From positions 62,001 through 126,000 of the forward strand of contig NZ_FNOB01000011.1 of NCBI RefSeq assembly GCF_900106675.1: a stretch of DNA of 64,000 nt. The letters run 5' to 3'. The stretch comes from Allgaiera indica (GTDB lineage: Bacteria; Pseudomonadota; Alphaproteobacteria; Rhodobacterales; Rhodobacteraceae). A program made the position numbers and the translations under genes. A model generated the notes under the pieces. It searched no databases. It was not told where the DNA came from and saw only the letters and a list, made by a program, of their open reading frames with translations. Each line of letters starts with the position of its first letter. Position 1 is the first letter of the stretch. This document shows, piece after piece, positions 18,067-29,856 of the stretch.

Positions 18067-18828
18067 TCAGTCGACCCGGGCGGCGCCGTAGATCGGGCCG
18101 GGGCCCGGCGCCTGGATCAACAGAACCGCAGGGTCATCGCCTTCGATCTTGACCTTGGCGCGATAGCTGCCCGCGCCCTCCCATTCGCCGATCCGCGTCA
18201 ACTGGGTGACAATATTGTGGTAGTCCATCGCCCGGCCCGCGTTCTCTCCACGGGTGATCTTGACCCGGCGCATGGGCTGGTATCGCACCAGTTCGACCAG
18301 CGCGGGCGCCTCGAAGCGGTGCTCGGCGGTGGCTTCGATGGTCAGCATGTCGCCGGTGCGCGCCATCGTCACCTGGGCGATCGGCGGGGTGGCGCGATAC
18401 AGGCGGATCAGCGCCGCGACCTCGTTCGGCTTGAAGCCTACCACGCGGTCGGTGCCCTGGATGATCATCTGCGGCGTATAGACGGCGCGGTCGCCGGCCG
18501 TCCGGGCATAATCCTTCTGCCGTTTGGTGAAGGCCGGCGAACCGAAGGAATCCTTCCAGCCGATGTAATCCCAGTAATCAACGTGGAAACCCAGCGCGAT
18601 CACCCCGCGATGCGTGGCCAGACGGCCCAGCAGTTCGTCCGCCGGCGGGCAGGACGAACAGCCCTGAGAGGTGAAGAGTTCCACCACCACCTGCCGGTCG
18701 GATGTCGCGGCCGCGGCCTTGTCCGTGTCGGACCCCGCCGCCGTCCCCGATCCGGCGGCCAGGGCGGCGCCCGCGCCCCCTGCGATGACAAGTACCAGCG
18801 CCAGAGCGGCGCCCGTAAGTCTGTACAT
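18067..18828 (-). CDS. Secreted DUF1223 thioredoxin-like protein
   Basis: About 253 residues with a signal peptide (residues 1-25, LALVLVIAGGAGAALAAG). The mature part opens with VVVELFTSQGCSSCPPAD, a CxxC in a thioredoxin-like fold; this and HVDYWDYIGWKDSFG define DUF1223. Function of the family is unknown; an exported thiol-linked role is inferred from the CxxC and signal. The start at 18828 gives the signal peptide, with AGGA upstream. It is divergent from acnA, so the 18829-19084 gap holds both promoters. Confidence 0.85.
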   Translation of the reverse strand: MYRLTGAALALVLVIAGGAGAALAAGSGTAAGSDTDKAAAATSDRQVVVELFTSQGCSSCPPADELLGRLATHRGVIALGFHVDYWDYIGWKDSFGSPAFTKRQKDYARTAGDRAVYTPQMIIQGTDRVVGFKPNEVAALIRLYRATPPIAQVTMARTGDMLTIEATAEHRFEAPALVELVRYQPMRRVKITRGENAGRAMDYHNIVTQLTRIGEWEGAGSYRAKVKIEGDDPAVLLIQAPGPGPIYGAARVD

Positions 18829-19084
18829 GATCCTGTCCCGACCTGTCGCTTCCCTACACTTTCGTATAAGACGACACGCCCGCGCGCGACCAATCACCGT
18901 TGCGCGAGCATCTGTAACAGCCGCCGGCGCCGGATTTTCCCGTCCGGACCGCAGGCCCCGGAAATTCCCTCTGGATTCTCGGCATACAATTGCATACATA
19001 CGCGGCGAGTCCCTTGCGCCCTCTGCCCGGCTGGGGCATGGAGTGCGGCAAGGACAGCCCCCGGATTCACCTAAGGAGGTCGCG

Positions 19085-21835
<2,751 letters not shown>

Positions 21836-22274
21836 TCGGCTGAACCGCAGGCCACTTTCCCAGCGCGGCAGGCGATCGCGCGCCAAGGGACCAGGCCTTC
21901 CAGACCTGCCGGCTTCCGGGCCGGCAGGTCTTTCTCGATCCGCGACGCCTGCCCCGCCTGCGCCTGCCCCGCCTGCGCCTGCACAGACGGGAACTTGTGC
22001 GCAAAAGCCGCGTTCACCCGGGACGCTCCGGCGCCGGGCCGCCGCGTGGCAGAGCCGCAAGGTGTTCGGCTTGGCACCCCCGCCTCCCGGGTCCGGTTTG
22101 CGAAGCGAAAGCAAACAGCGACGGCGATCGGCCAAAGCACCTGGCGCGGCGGGCGCGTCGCGCAACTGTGTTGAGTTGTCATGAAACCGAACGCCGCACC
22201 AAGGGTTAATGCTTTGAGGTGCGCCCTTCTCCCTTCCCGACGCCCCGGGCCGCCACCAAGACAGAGGAGGGCCC
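21836..22274. other. Intergenic region between acnA and the FMN-dependent glutamate-synthase-like gene
   Basis: About 440 bases with no convincing gene. It holds the acnA terminator, a short direct repeat (CCTGCCCCGCCTGCG-like, two copies around 21949-21985) and, at its end, the GAGGAGGGCCC ribosome site of the next gene. The promoter of that gene is probably here but no clear -35/-10 pair is seen. Confidence 0.55.
21902..21933 (+). terminator. Intrinsic terminator of acnA
   Basis: A perfect 11-bp stem (21902-21912 with 21921-21931) with an 8-base loop, ending in TTT. It lies 67 bases after the acnA stop. Confidence 0.75.
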
Positions 22275-23915
22275 ATGCTCAAGCGCGCCATCTTGCCGGT
22301 CGCGGCCGCGATCCTGACCGTCCTGGCCTTGATCCCGGCCTATTGGAACGCCTGGTGGTTGCTGGTCTGGGTGCTTACGCTTCCCACGGTCGCACTGGGG
22401 ATCTACGACTATGTCCAGACCCGATGGACCATCACCCGCAACTATCCGGTCGCGGCGCGCATCCGCTGGCTGTTCTACGATCTGCGCCCGTTCCTGCGCG
22501 CCTATATCGTCGAGGGCGACCTAGAGGGAAAACCCTTCCCCTACGAAGCGCGCAACCTCGTCCATGCCCGCGCGCGAGGCGAGACCGACACCCATCCCTT
22601 CGGCACCGAGTTGGACACCGAAGCCGAGGAATATCTCTGGCTCAACCATTCGATGGCCCCCGCCAACACCCCCGACATGCGGCCCCGGGTGACTGTGGGC
22701 AACGCGCAATGTTCGAAACCCTATTCGGCCTCGGTCCTCAACATCTCGGCGATGAGCTTCGGCGCGCTGTCGGCCCGCGCGATCGAGGCGCTGAACCTGG
22801 GCGCCAAGCAGGGCGACTTCTACCACGACACAGGCGAGGGCGGGCTGTCGCCCTATCACCTGAAACATGGCGGAGACATCGTGTGGGAACTGGGCTCGGG
22901 CTATTTCGGGGCCCGCGACGGCGACGGCAATTTCGAGCCGGAACTGTTCCGCGACCAGGCCCAGAACGACGCCGTCAAGATGACCGAGATCAAGCTGAGC
23001 CAGGGCGCCAAGCCGGGCCACGGCGGCCTGCTGCCGGCCGCCAAGGTGACCGAGGAAATCGCCCGGGTGCGCAAGGTGCCCGCGCATCAGGACTGCCTTA
23101 GCCCGCGCGGACACAAGGCCTTCAAGACGCCGTGCGAGATGATGGAATTCGCGGCCCGGATGCGGGATCTTTCGGGCGGCAAGCCGGTGGGGCTGAAGCT
23201 GTGCGTAGGCCAGCCGCACGAAGTCTTCGCGCTGGTCAAGGCGATGCGCAAGACCGGTATCTACCCGGATTTCATCGTCGTCGACGGCGGCGAGGGCGGC
23301 ACCGGCGCGGCGCCGCAGGAACTGTCCGACAGCGTGGGCACGCCGCTGATCGACGGGCTGATCTTGATGCGCAACGCGCTGGTCGGCAGCGGCGTGCGCG
23401 ACAAGGTGCGCCTGGCGGCCTCGGGCAAGGTCTATTCCGGCTTCGGCCTGGCCCACAACCTGGCGATCGGCGCCGACTGGTGCAACGCGGCACGCGCCTT
23501 CATGTTCTCGATCGGCTGCATCCAGGCGCAGCGCTGCCATCTGGGCACCTGCCCGACCGGCGTGACCACGCAAGACCCCAGCCGCCAGCGCGGGCTGGTC
23601 CCCGAGGTGCAGGGCGAACGCGCCGCACGTTTCCACGGCAAGACGCTGGACGCGCTGGCCGATATCGTCGCGGCCGCGGGTATCACCCATCCCACCGATC
23701 TGCAGCCGCATCATATCGTCCACCGCGTCGGCGTGACCCAGGCACGCACCATCGACACGGTCTATCCCTTCCTGCCCGAGGGCGTCCTGCTCGACGATCC
23801 CGACAGCACCGACTATGCCGATTGGTGGAACGCCGCCGATCCCGACAGCTTCGCCCCGCGCTTCCCGCTTGAACGGGTGCGCGAATCCACCCGAGCGCAC
23901 GAGAAGGAGGCCTGA
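22275..23915 (+). CDS. FMN-binding glutamate-synthase-family protein (membrane anchored)
   Basis: 546 residues. Two hydrophobic N-terminal segments (about residues 5-40) suggest membrane anchoring. The rest is the FMN/Fe-S synthase domain of GltB: GAMSFGALSARAIEALN-type core (read SAMSFGALS), GEGGLSPYH, KPGHGG, the FMN-phosphate site VDGGEGGTGAAP, and a 3Fe-4S cysteine cluster of the form C-x5-C-x4-C near residue 420 (CIQAQRC...C). The glutaminase and FAD partners of true glutamate synthase are missing, so ammonia-dependent glutamate synthesis is not implied. It is followed 3 bases later by the PoxB-like gene, so the two are probably one operon. Confidence 0.85.
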   Translation: MLKRAILPVAAAILTVLALIPAYWNAWWLLVWVLTLPTVALGIYDYVQTRWTITRNYPVAARIRWLFYDLRPFLRAYIVEGDLEGKPFPYEARNLVHARARGETDTHPFGTELDTEAEEYLWLNHSMAPANTPDMRPRVTVGNAQCSKPYSASVLNISAMSFGALSARAIEALNLGAKQGDFYHDTGEGGLSPYHLKHGGDIVWELGSGYFGARDGDGNFEPELFRDQAQNDAVKMTEIKLSQGAKPGHGGLLPAAKVTEEIARVRKVPAHQDCLSPRGHKAFKTPCEMMEFAARMRDLSGGKPVGLKLCVGQPHEVFALVKAMRKTGIYPDFIVVDGGEGGTGAAPQELSDSVGTPLIDGLILMRNALVGSGVRDKVRLAASGKVYSGFGLAHNLAIGADWCNAARAFMFSIGCIQAQRCHLGTCPTGVTTQDPSRQRGLVPEVQGERAARFHGKTLDALADIVAAAGITHPTDLQPHHIVHRVGVTQARTIDTVYPFLPEGVLLDDPDSTDYADWWNAADPDSFAPRFPLERVRESTRAHEKEA

Positions 23916-23918
23916 TCC

Positions 23919-25634
23919 ATGTCCCAGACCGTATCCGAGATCGTCGCCGATACCCTGGTAGAGGCGGGCGCGAAGCGCGTCTACGGGATCGTCGGCGACA
24001 CGATCAATCACTTCATCGACGCGGTGCGGCGCTCGCCGCTCGACTGGGTGCATGTCCGGCACGAGGAAGTCGGCGCGCTGGCCGCCGGCGGCGAAAGCTA
24101 CATGACCGGGGAACTCAGCGTCTGCGCCGGAACCGCCGGGCCGGGCAGCCTGCATTTCGTCAACGGCATTTTTGAAAGCCACCGCAACGGGGCGCCGGTG
24201 GTGCTGATCGCGTCGAACGTCGACCGGGCCGAACAGGGGCTGGGCTTTCCCCAGGAAGTGGACCAGCGCAAGATCTACGAACAGACCTCGGTGTTCTGCG
24301 AGGCGATCAGCCACCCCGATCAGGCCCGGCGGATTACCGCGATGGCGGCCCAGGCGGCGCTGGCCAGGGGCGGCGTGGCGGTGGTGATCGTCAATGGCGA
24401 CATGTTCAAGCAGACCTCCGACGACGCGCGCCACTGGTCGGTGCATCGCGCATCGCCAGTGGTGCGCCCGTCAGAGGCAGAGCTGGACGCCCTGGCCGCG
24501 ATGATCGCCGAGGCCAAGCGCCCGACGATCTATGTCGGCATCGGCGCGCGCGGCGCCGCCGATCAGGTCAAGGCGCTGGCCGAACGGCTGGCGGCGCCGG
24601 TGGTCCACACCACGCGTTCGAAGGAATTCATCGAACCGGCCAACAACTGGAACGTCGGCATGACCGGCATCCTGGGCAACCGCGCGGGGATGGAGGCCGT
24701 GGCAGATTGCGACCTGCTGATCTGCCTCGGCACCGATTTCGCCTATACGCAGTTCTACCCCGAGCGCGCGAAGATCGCCCAGGTCGATACCGATCCCACC
24801 CATCTGGGGCGCCGCACGCCGGTGGATCTTGGGCTGGTCGGCGATGTCGGCGCCACCATCGAGGCGCTGCTGCCGCGGCTGCAGCCGCGCGAGGCGGACA
24901 AACACCTGACCGCGGCGCGCGAGCAATGGGCCAAGGATCGCGCGGGCTATGACAAGCAGGCCGACGAGCCCGATCCTGCGCTGATCCACCCGCAGCATGT
25001 CGCGCATCTGCTCGACCGGCTGGCCGGGGATGATGCGATCTTCACCGCCGATGGCGGCTCTCCCATGGTCTGGCTCTTGCGCCATTTGACGGCGCGGGGG
25101 CGGCGGCGGTTCCTGACCTCGCTCATGCACGGGACGATGGCCAATGCCTATCCGCAGGCGATGGGGATCAAGCTGGCCTATCCCGACCGGCCGGTGATCG
25201 CGATGTGCGGCGATGGCGGCATGACCATGCTGATGGGCGACCTGCTGACATTGGTGCAGGAAGAAATTCCGATCAAGCTGCTGATCTTCAACAATTCCTC
25301 GCTAGGCTTCGTCGAGATGGAGCAGCGCGTCGAAGGCCTGCTCGACAGCTTCACCGGCCTCAAGAACCCCGATTTCGCGGCGCTGGCGCGGTGCGTCGGG
25401 ATCGAGGGCACGCGGGTCGAGGCGGCCGGCGATCTGGACGCCGCGATGCGGCAATGGCTGGCGGCGAAGGGCCCGGCGCTGCTGGATGTGAAGGTCAACC
25501 GGATGGAACTGGTAATGCCGCCCAAGATCGAGGCCGGGCAGGTGGCGGGCACCGCCATGTTCGGGCTGCGCGCCGTGCTAGGCGGCCGCTCGGGCGAGGT
25601 GGTGGATCTGCTGCGCGACAACTTCTTGCGCTGA
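23919..25634 (+). CDS. Thiamine-diphosphate enzyme, PoxB-like pyruvate oxidase/dehydrogenase (quinone)
   Basis: 571 residues with the three TPP-enzyme domains: Pyr domain with catalytic Glu in RHEEVGALAAGG (about residue 50), a central FAD/nucleotide domain, and the PP domain with the TPP/Mg motif GDGG...NN (CGDGGMTML to FNNSS). The C-terminal tail resembles PoxB, where it mediates lipid activation. By family it would oxidise pyruvate to acetate and CO2, passing electrons to quinone; related enzymes act on other 2-oxo acids. It overlaps the operon with the preceding FMN protein. Confidence 0.82.
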   Translation: MSQTVSEIVADTLVEAGAKRVYGIVGDTINHFIDAVRRSPLDWVHVRHEEVGALAAGGESYMTGELSVCAGTAGPGSLHFVNGIFESHRNGAPVVLIASNVDRAEQGLGFPQEVDQRKIYEQTSVFCEAISHPDQARRITAMAAQAALARGGVAVVIVNGDMFKQTSDDARHWSVHRASPVVRPSEAELDALAAMIAEAKRPTIYVGIGARGAADQVKALAERLAAPVVHTTRSKEFIEPANNWNVGMTGILGNRAGMEAVADCDLLICLGTDFAYTQFYPERAKIAQVDTDPTHLGRRTPVDLGLVGDVGATIEALLPRLQPREADKHLTAAREQWAKDRAGYDKQADEPDPALIHPQHVAHLLDRLAGDDAIFTADGGSPMVWLLRHLTARGRRRFLTSLMHGTMANAYPQAMGIKLAYPDRPVIAMCGDGGMTMLMGDLLTLVQEEIPIKLLIFNNSSLGFVEMEQRVEGLLDSFTGLKNPDFAALARCVGIEGTRVEAAGDLDAAMRQWLAAKGPALLDVKVNRMELVMPPKIEAGQVAGTAMFGLRAVLGGRSGEVVDLLRDNFLR

Positions 25635-25762
25635 GGGCCGGCGGATGGGCTGGGTGGGCGCGAGGCGCGCCCCGCGTCACGGGGCCCGGCGGGCGCGCGT
25701 GGCCATCCGGGGCGCCGCGCCTCCCTTCGCCGCCCCGTGATCGCACCACGCGAAGCGCCAGC

Positions 25763-25801
25763 CCGTGGCGACGGGCGCGCGCCCTGCGCCCGTCGCCACG
25801 G
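25763..25801. terminator. Perfect 16-bp stem-loop between convergent genes
   Basis: 25763-25778 pairs perfectly with 25786-25801 around a 7-base loop. It lies between the poxB-like gene (plus) and the molybdenum hydroxylase large subunit (minus), 130 bases from the former and 55 from the latter. No T tract follows, so if it terminates it is a non-canonical bidirectional terminator. Confidence 0.5.
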
Positions 25802-25855
25802 ACCGACCGGACCGCAAACGCGCCTCGCCGCGCCCCTGCCCCGGCCCGGCTGCCG

Positions 25856-28117
25856 CTAGGCCAGCCCTTCCATCAGATCCTCCAGCCGGATCGGGTAGCG
25901 CGTCACCCGCACCCCGGTCGCGTGCCAGACCGCGTTGGCGATCGCCGCCGCCGTTCCGGTGGTGCCGATCTCGCCGACGCCCTTGATCCCCAGCGGGTTC
26001 ACATGCGGGTCGTCCTCATGCACCAGCAGCGTTTGGATCGAAGGCACATCGGCATTAACCGGAACCAGATATTCGCCCAGATCGGCGTTCAGCAGGCGGC
26101 CGCTGCGCGGGTCCATCTCGGCCCGTTCCAGCAGCGCGAACGAAAGCCCCCAGATCATGCCGCCGTTCAACTGGCTTTCCGCCAGCCGCGGGTTGATGAT
26201 CCGGCCCGCCGCGAAGGCGCCGACAAGGCGCGAGACACGGATCTGCCCAAGCTCGGGATCCACCTTCACCTCGGCGAAGACCGCGCCATGCGACTGCATC
26301 GCGTAGGCGCCCGCCGCCGCCGGATCGCGCACGCCCTTGGCCTGGCCGCTTAGTGCCGTCCTGTCGGCCCGGGCCAGGATCTCGGCATAGCTTTCGCCGC
26401 GGCTTTCGTCGCCGGCCGCGTGCAGCCGCCCGCCGCGCGCCACCACGCCGGCATTTCCGGTGCCATAAAGCGGCGAGGCCGGATCGGCTGCGGCGATCTC
26501 GGCCAGCTGGCGGATCGCCTCGGCGCCGGCGCCCTCGATCGCCAGACCGGCGCTTGCGGTATGGCCCGAGCCGCCGGCGATGCCCGCGTCGGGCAGGTCC
26601 GAGGCGCCGCCGCGCATCTCGATCCGGTCCAGCCCCAGCCCCAGCGCGTCGGCCGCGATCTGCGCCAGCGCGGTCCAGGCGCCCTGGCCCATGTCGATCA
26701 GGCTTGTTTCCACCAGCGCGCTGCCGTCGGCGCGCAGGGTGGCGCGGGCCTCGGATTCGAACATCGGGCAGGGAAAATTGGCCGTGCCCATGCCCCAGCC
26801 GACCAGCATGCCCCGGTCGTCCGTCATCTGGCGCGGCGCCAGCGGCCGGCCGGCCCAGCCGAAGGCCTTCGCCCCTTCGGCAAAGCATTCGCGCAGCGCC
26901 TTCGAGGAATAGGGATTGCCGGTCATCGGGTCGGTCTCGGCGTAATTCAGCAGCCGGAAATCGATCGGGTCCATTCCCTGGGCCTCGGCGGCGATGTCGA
27001 TCGCGACCTCCAGCGCGGCGGTGCCAGAGGCTTCCCCCGGCGCGCGCATCGGGCCCGGCAGGCCGATGTCGTTGACCACCGCCGCGTGCGTGGTGGCGAT
27101 CGCGGGGCTGGCGTAGAGCAACCGCGAGGGCGTCGAGGCGGCTTCGATGAATTCGTCGAAACTGGCGGTCTCGGCGATGGTGTGATGGGCCAGCGCAGTG
27201 AAGCGGCCTGCCCCGTCAAGGCCCATGCGCAGCGTCTGACGCGTTGCGCCGCGATGACCGACGGGGCCGAACATCTGCGCCCGCGTCAGCACCATCTTCA
27301 CCGGCCGACCGACCATGCGCGCCGCCAGCGCCGCCAGGATCTGCGGCGCCGACAGCACCGCCTTCGATCCGAAGCCGCCGCCCAGGAAGGGCGTGCGCAG
27401 GGTCACGTTCTGCGGCGCGATCCCGAACCAGGTGGCGAAGGCGGCGGCGGCCATCACCGGCGCCTGGTTTGGCGTGTCGATGACCAGTCTGTCACCCTGC
27501 CATTCGGCCACGATGGCGTGCGGCTCCATCGCGTTGTGATACTGGGCGGGGGTCTCGATCGTCACCTCCAGCCGCCGGGCGGCGGCGGCAAGGCCCGCCT
27601 CGATATCGCCCTTGGTCACCTTGGCCGGGGCGCCGATGCCGACCGCCTCGGGCGTGTAGGGCGGCTCATCCAGGCCGATGCGCGGCGCCTCGGGCGCATA
27701 GGTCGGGGCAAGCAGCGCGGCGCCCTCGGTGGCGGCTTCCAGCGTTTCGGCCAGTACCAGCGCAATGGGTTGGCCGGCGTAAAGCACGCGGTCGTCCTGC
27801 AATACCTGGGTGCGGAACCAGAACCGCATGGGCTTGCTGTCGGGATCGGCCGCCAGGGCCGGGCGGTTCGCCGGCGTGATCACCTCGACCACGCCGGGAT
27901 GGGCCTTGGCCGCGTCGACGTCGAGGCCGGTAACCCGGCCGCGGGCGATGGTGGCGCAGGCGAAGGCCGCATGCAGCAGCCCCTTGGGCTGGTTGTCGGC
28001 GGCATAGGTGGCCGCGCCGGTGACCTTGGCCACGCCGTCGCGCCGCGTCGCGCGCTGGCCGGCGTTCGAACCCATGCGCTGCGGCAGGGCGGTGGCGATG
28101 GGGGTGACGTCAGACAT
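25856..28117 (-). CDS. Molybdenum hydroxylase large subunit (PaoC/xanthine dehydrogenase family)
   Basis: A 753-residue molybdopterin-cytosine-dinucleotide subunit of a xanthine-oxidase-type enzyme. The catalytic glutamate lies in the C-terminal GIKGVGEIGT motif, and GGGFGSKA, the substrate-channel region and RAPGEASG are visible. The start at 28117 is preceded by GGGGAG and overlaps the FAD-subunit stop by 8 bases. It is the third gene of a three-gene paoABC-type operon. Substrate (aldehyde, purine or N-heterocycle) cannot be fixed from sequence. No xdhC-like maturation gene is in the window. Confidence 0.9.
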   Translation of the reverse strand: MSDVTPIATALPQRMGSNAGQRATRRDGVAKVTGAATYAADNQPKGLLHAAFACATIARGRVTGLDVDAAKAHPGVVEVITPANRPALAADPDSKPMRFWFRTQVLQDDRVLYAGQPIALVLAETLEAATEGAALLAPTYAPEAPRIGLDEPPYTPEAVGIGAPAKVTKGDIEAGLAAAARRLEVTIETPAQYHNAMEPHAIVAEWQGDRLVIDTPNQAPVMAAAAFATWFGIAPQNVTLRTPFLGGGFGSKAVLSAPQILAALAARMVGRPVKMVLTRAQMFGPVGHRGATRQTLRMGLDGAGRFTALAHHTIAETASFDEFIEAASTPSRLLYASPAIATTHAAVVNDIGLPGPMRAPGEASGTAALEVAIDIAAEAQGMDPIDFRLLNYAETDPMTGNPYSSKALRECFAEGAKAFGWAGRPLAPRQMTDDRGMLVGWGMGTANFPCPMFESEARATLRADGSALVETSLIDMGQGAWTALAQIAADALGLGLDRIEMRGGASDLPDAGIAGGSGHTASAGLAIEGAGAEAIRQLAEIAAADPASPLYGTGNAGVVARGGRLHAAGDESRGESYAEILARADRTALSGQAKGVRDPAAAGAYAMQSHGAVFAEVKVDPELGQIRVSRLVGAFAAGRIINPRLAESQLNGGMIWGLSFALLERAEMDPRSGRLLNADLGEYLVPVNADVPSIQTLLVHEDDPHVNPLGIKGVGEIGTTGTAAAIANAVWHATGVRVTRYPIRLEDLMEGLA

Positions 28118-29150
28118 GGGCGGTTTCTCCCCTATGGACGGAGCCCGGCAATGCGGGGACGCGCTCGGGCGTGCCCTGGGCGGCATGGGTCAGGGCGCGG
28201 GCGGCAAGGCGCTTGGCCAAGGCGATCTTTGCGTCATGGCCCGCGGCTCCTGCCAGCGCGGCCTCGGCCGCGAGGGCGAAGCTTTCGGCATCGGGCCGAG
28301 CACCTTTCAGCGCGGCCTCTGCCAGCGGCGATCGCCAGGGCCGGGGGGCGATCCCGCCAAACGCCAGCCGGGCCTCGGCGATCACGCCGTTCTCGATGCG
28401 CAGCATCGCGGCGGCCGACACCAGCGCGAAGGCGAACGACGTCCGGTCGCGCAGCTTCAGATAGCGGGCGTGATGACGGAACCCTGCCGCCGCCGCCGGC
28501 AGGCGAATTGCGACGATCAATTCGCCCGGCGCCAACTGGGTGTGCGCCTCGGGGCGCGTGCCGGGCAGCAGGTGGAAATCGGCCAAGGGCGTCTCGCGCA
28601 GACCCTCGGGGCCCGCGATCTCGACCACGGCGTCAAGCGCGGCCAGCGCCACGCACAGATCCGACGGATGGGTGGCAATGCAGGCGTCAGAGCCGCCGAG
28701 AACGGCAAAGCCGCGCCGGTCGCCACCCTGCGCCGCGCAGCCCGTGCCCGGCGCGCGCCGGTTGCAGGGACTGGCCGGGTCGGCGAAGAAATGGCAACGC
28801 GTGTGCTGCATCACGTTGCCGCCCGTCGTGGCGGCATTGCGCAGCTGGCCCGAGGCACCCGACAGCAACGCCTCGGCCATCGCCGGGAAGGTGGCGGCGA
28901 TGTCGGGATCATGGGCGAGATCGGAATTGCGCACCATCGCGCCGATGCGAAGCCCGCCGTCGTCTTGCCATTCCCAGCGGTCCAGCCCGGGCAGGCGGGT
29001 GATGTCGACCAGCCGTTCGGGCCGGGCGGCGCCGGTCTTCATCAGATCCAGCAGATTGGTGCCGCCCGCCAGATAGGCGGTACCGGGCTTGCCACCCTCG
29101 GCCAGGGCCTGGTCCAGGCTTTCGGCGCGGATGTAGTCGAAGGGTTTCAT
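28110..29150 (-). CDS. Molybdenum hydroxylase FAD-binding subunit with 4Fe-4S insert (PaoB-like)
   Basis: A 346-residue CO-dehydrogenase flavoprotein-type subunit. The FAD-binding motif AGGTNLLDLM is near residue 30 and the second, TTGGNVMQ, near residue 115. Directly after it a cysteine-rich loop (C-H-F-F...C-N-R-R-A-P-G-T-G-C) matches the extra 4Fe-4S site found in PaoB and 4-hydroxybenzoyl-CoA reductase. Electrons pass from the Mo centre via 2Fe-2S to FAD. Its start overlaps the 2Fe-2S subunit stop by 4 bases. Confidence 0.9.
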   Translation of the reverse strand: MKPFDYIRAESLDQALAEGGKPGTAYLAGGTNLLDLMKTGAARPERLVDITRLPGLDRWEWQDDGGLRIGAMVRNSDLAHDPDIAATFPAMAEALLSGASGQLRNAATTGGNVMQHTRCHFFADPASPCNRRAPGTGCAAQGGDRRGFAVLGGSDACIATHPSDLCVALAALDAVVEIAGPEGLRETPLADFHLLPGTRPEAHTQLAPGELIVAIRLPAAAAGFRHHARYLKLRDRTSFAFALVSAAAMLRIENGVIAEARLAFGGIAPRPWRSPLAEAALKGARPDAESFALAAEAALAGAAGHDAKIALAKRLAARALTHAAQGTPERVPALPGSVHRGETAHV

Positions 29151-29638
29151 GCGCGCTTGGCCTCCTGAGACAGGGTTTCGGTTGCGGCCAGCACGGCCTT
29201 GGTGATGCCGGCATAGGCGGCGCAGCGGCAGATGTTGCCGCTCATGCCTTCGCGGATGCGCTCGGGGTCGGCGCCGGCCTGGGCCTCGGCGATCAGGCCC
29301 ACGGCGGACATGATCTGACCGGGCGTGCAATAGCCGCATTGCATGCCGTCATGCGCGATGAAGGCGGCCTGCACCGGGTGCAGCGTGTCGCCCCGCGCCA
29401 GGCCTTCGATCGTGGTGATCTCGGCGCCGTCATGGCTAAGTGCCAGCGCCAGGCAGGCATTTATCCGCCGCCCGTTCGCCAGCACCGTGCAGGCGCCGCA
29501 TTGGCCGCGATCGCAGCCCTTCTTGGTGCCGGTCAGGTACAGCCGCTCGCGCAGCAGATCCAGCAATGTAACACGCGGATCGTCGAGTGTGACTTCCTGT
29601 ACCGTTCCGTTTATCGTCAGGGTCAGTGTATGGGACAT
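29147..29638 (-). CDS. Molybdenum hydroxylase 2Fe-2S subunit (PaoA-like)
   Basis: A 163-residue subunit with two 2Fe-2S clusters. The plant-ferredoxin type ligands are in CDRGQCGACTV...C, and the helical-bundle cluster in MQCGYCTPGQ...CRCAAY. Unlike E. coli PaoA it has no twin-arginine signal at the chosen start (29638), so this enzyme is probably cytoplasmic. First gene of the operon, transcribed from the promoter at 29788-29816. Confidence 0.92.
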   Translation of the reverse strand: MSHTLTLTINGTVQEVTLDDPRVTLLDLLRERLYLTGTKKGCDRGQCGACTVLANGRRINACLALALSHDGAEITTIEGLARGDTLHPVQAAFIAHDGMQCGYCTPGQIMSAVGLIAEAQAGADPERIREGMSGNICRCAAYAGITKAVLAATETLSQEAKRA

Positions 29639-29787
29639 TTCGGGCTCCGGGCACTCGGGATGTCGGGAAGGACCGGCCCAGATGCGCCTGCGGGGCATGG
29701 CGCGGGCGGGCAGATCGGGATCAAGGACGGCACAGCACTGCGCCGGACGGACTGGGGGGCGCGGCCTCGGAGGCACCGCGCGACTTC

Positions 29788-29816
29788 CTTATACGGAGGG
29801 TTCCTCCGTTTTGCAA
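29788..29816 (-). promoter_or_regulatory. Sigma-70 promoter of the paoABC-type operon
   Basis: On the minus strand TTGCAA (29816-29811), a 17-base spacer and TATAAG (29793-29788). The spacing and both hexamers are close to consensus. The spacer is almost filled by the TetR-type palindrome, so repressor binding would block RNA polymerase. Confidence 0.65.
29793..29809. promoter_or_regulatory. Probable TetR operator
   Basis: A perfect inverted repeat ACGGAGG-GTT-CCTCCGT lies in the 219-base gap between the divergent molybdenum hydroxylase operon and the TetR gene. Size, symmetry and position between divergent genes are typical of TetR operators. Binding is inferred. Confidence 0.65.
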
Positions 29817-29856
29817 GAGGCGTAGCGGACCCTGTTTGGCGGGGCCCGGAAAGGCG

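Noticed and set aside
24000-25634. Reading the TPP enzyme as acetolactate synthase (IlvB)
   Set aside because: The C-terminal tail and the lack of a small-subunit gene fit PoxB better, though the substrate is not proven.
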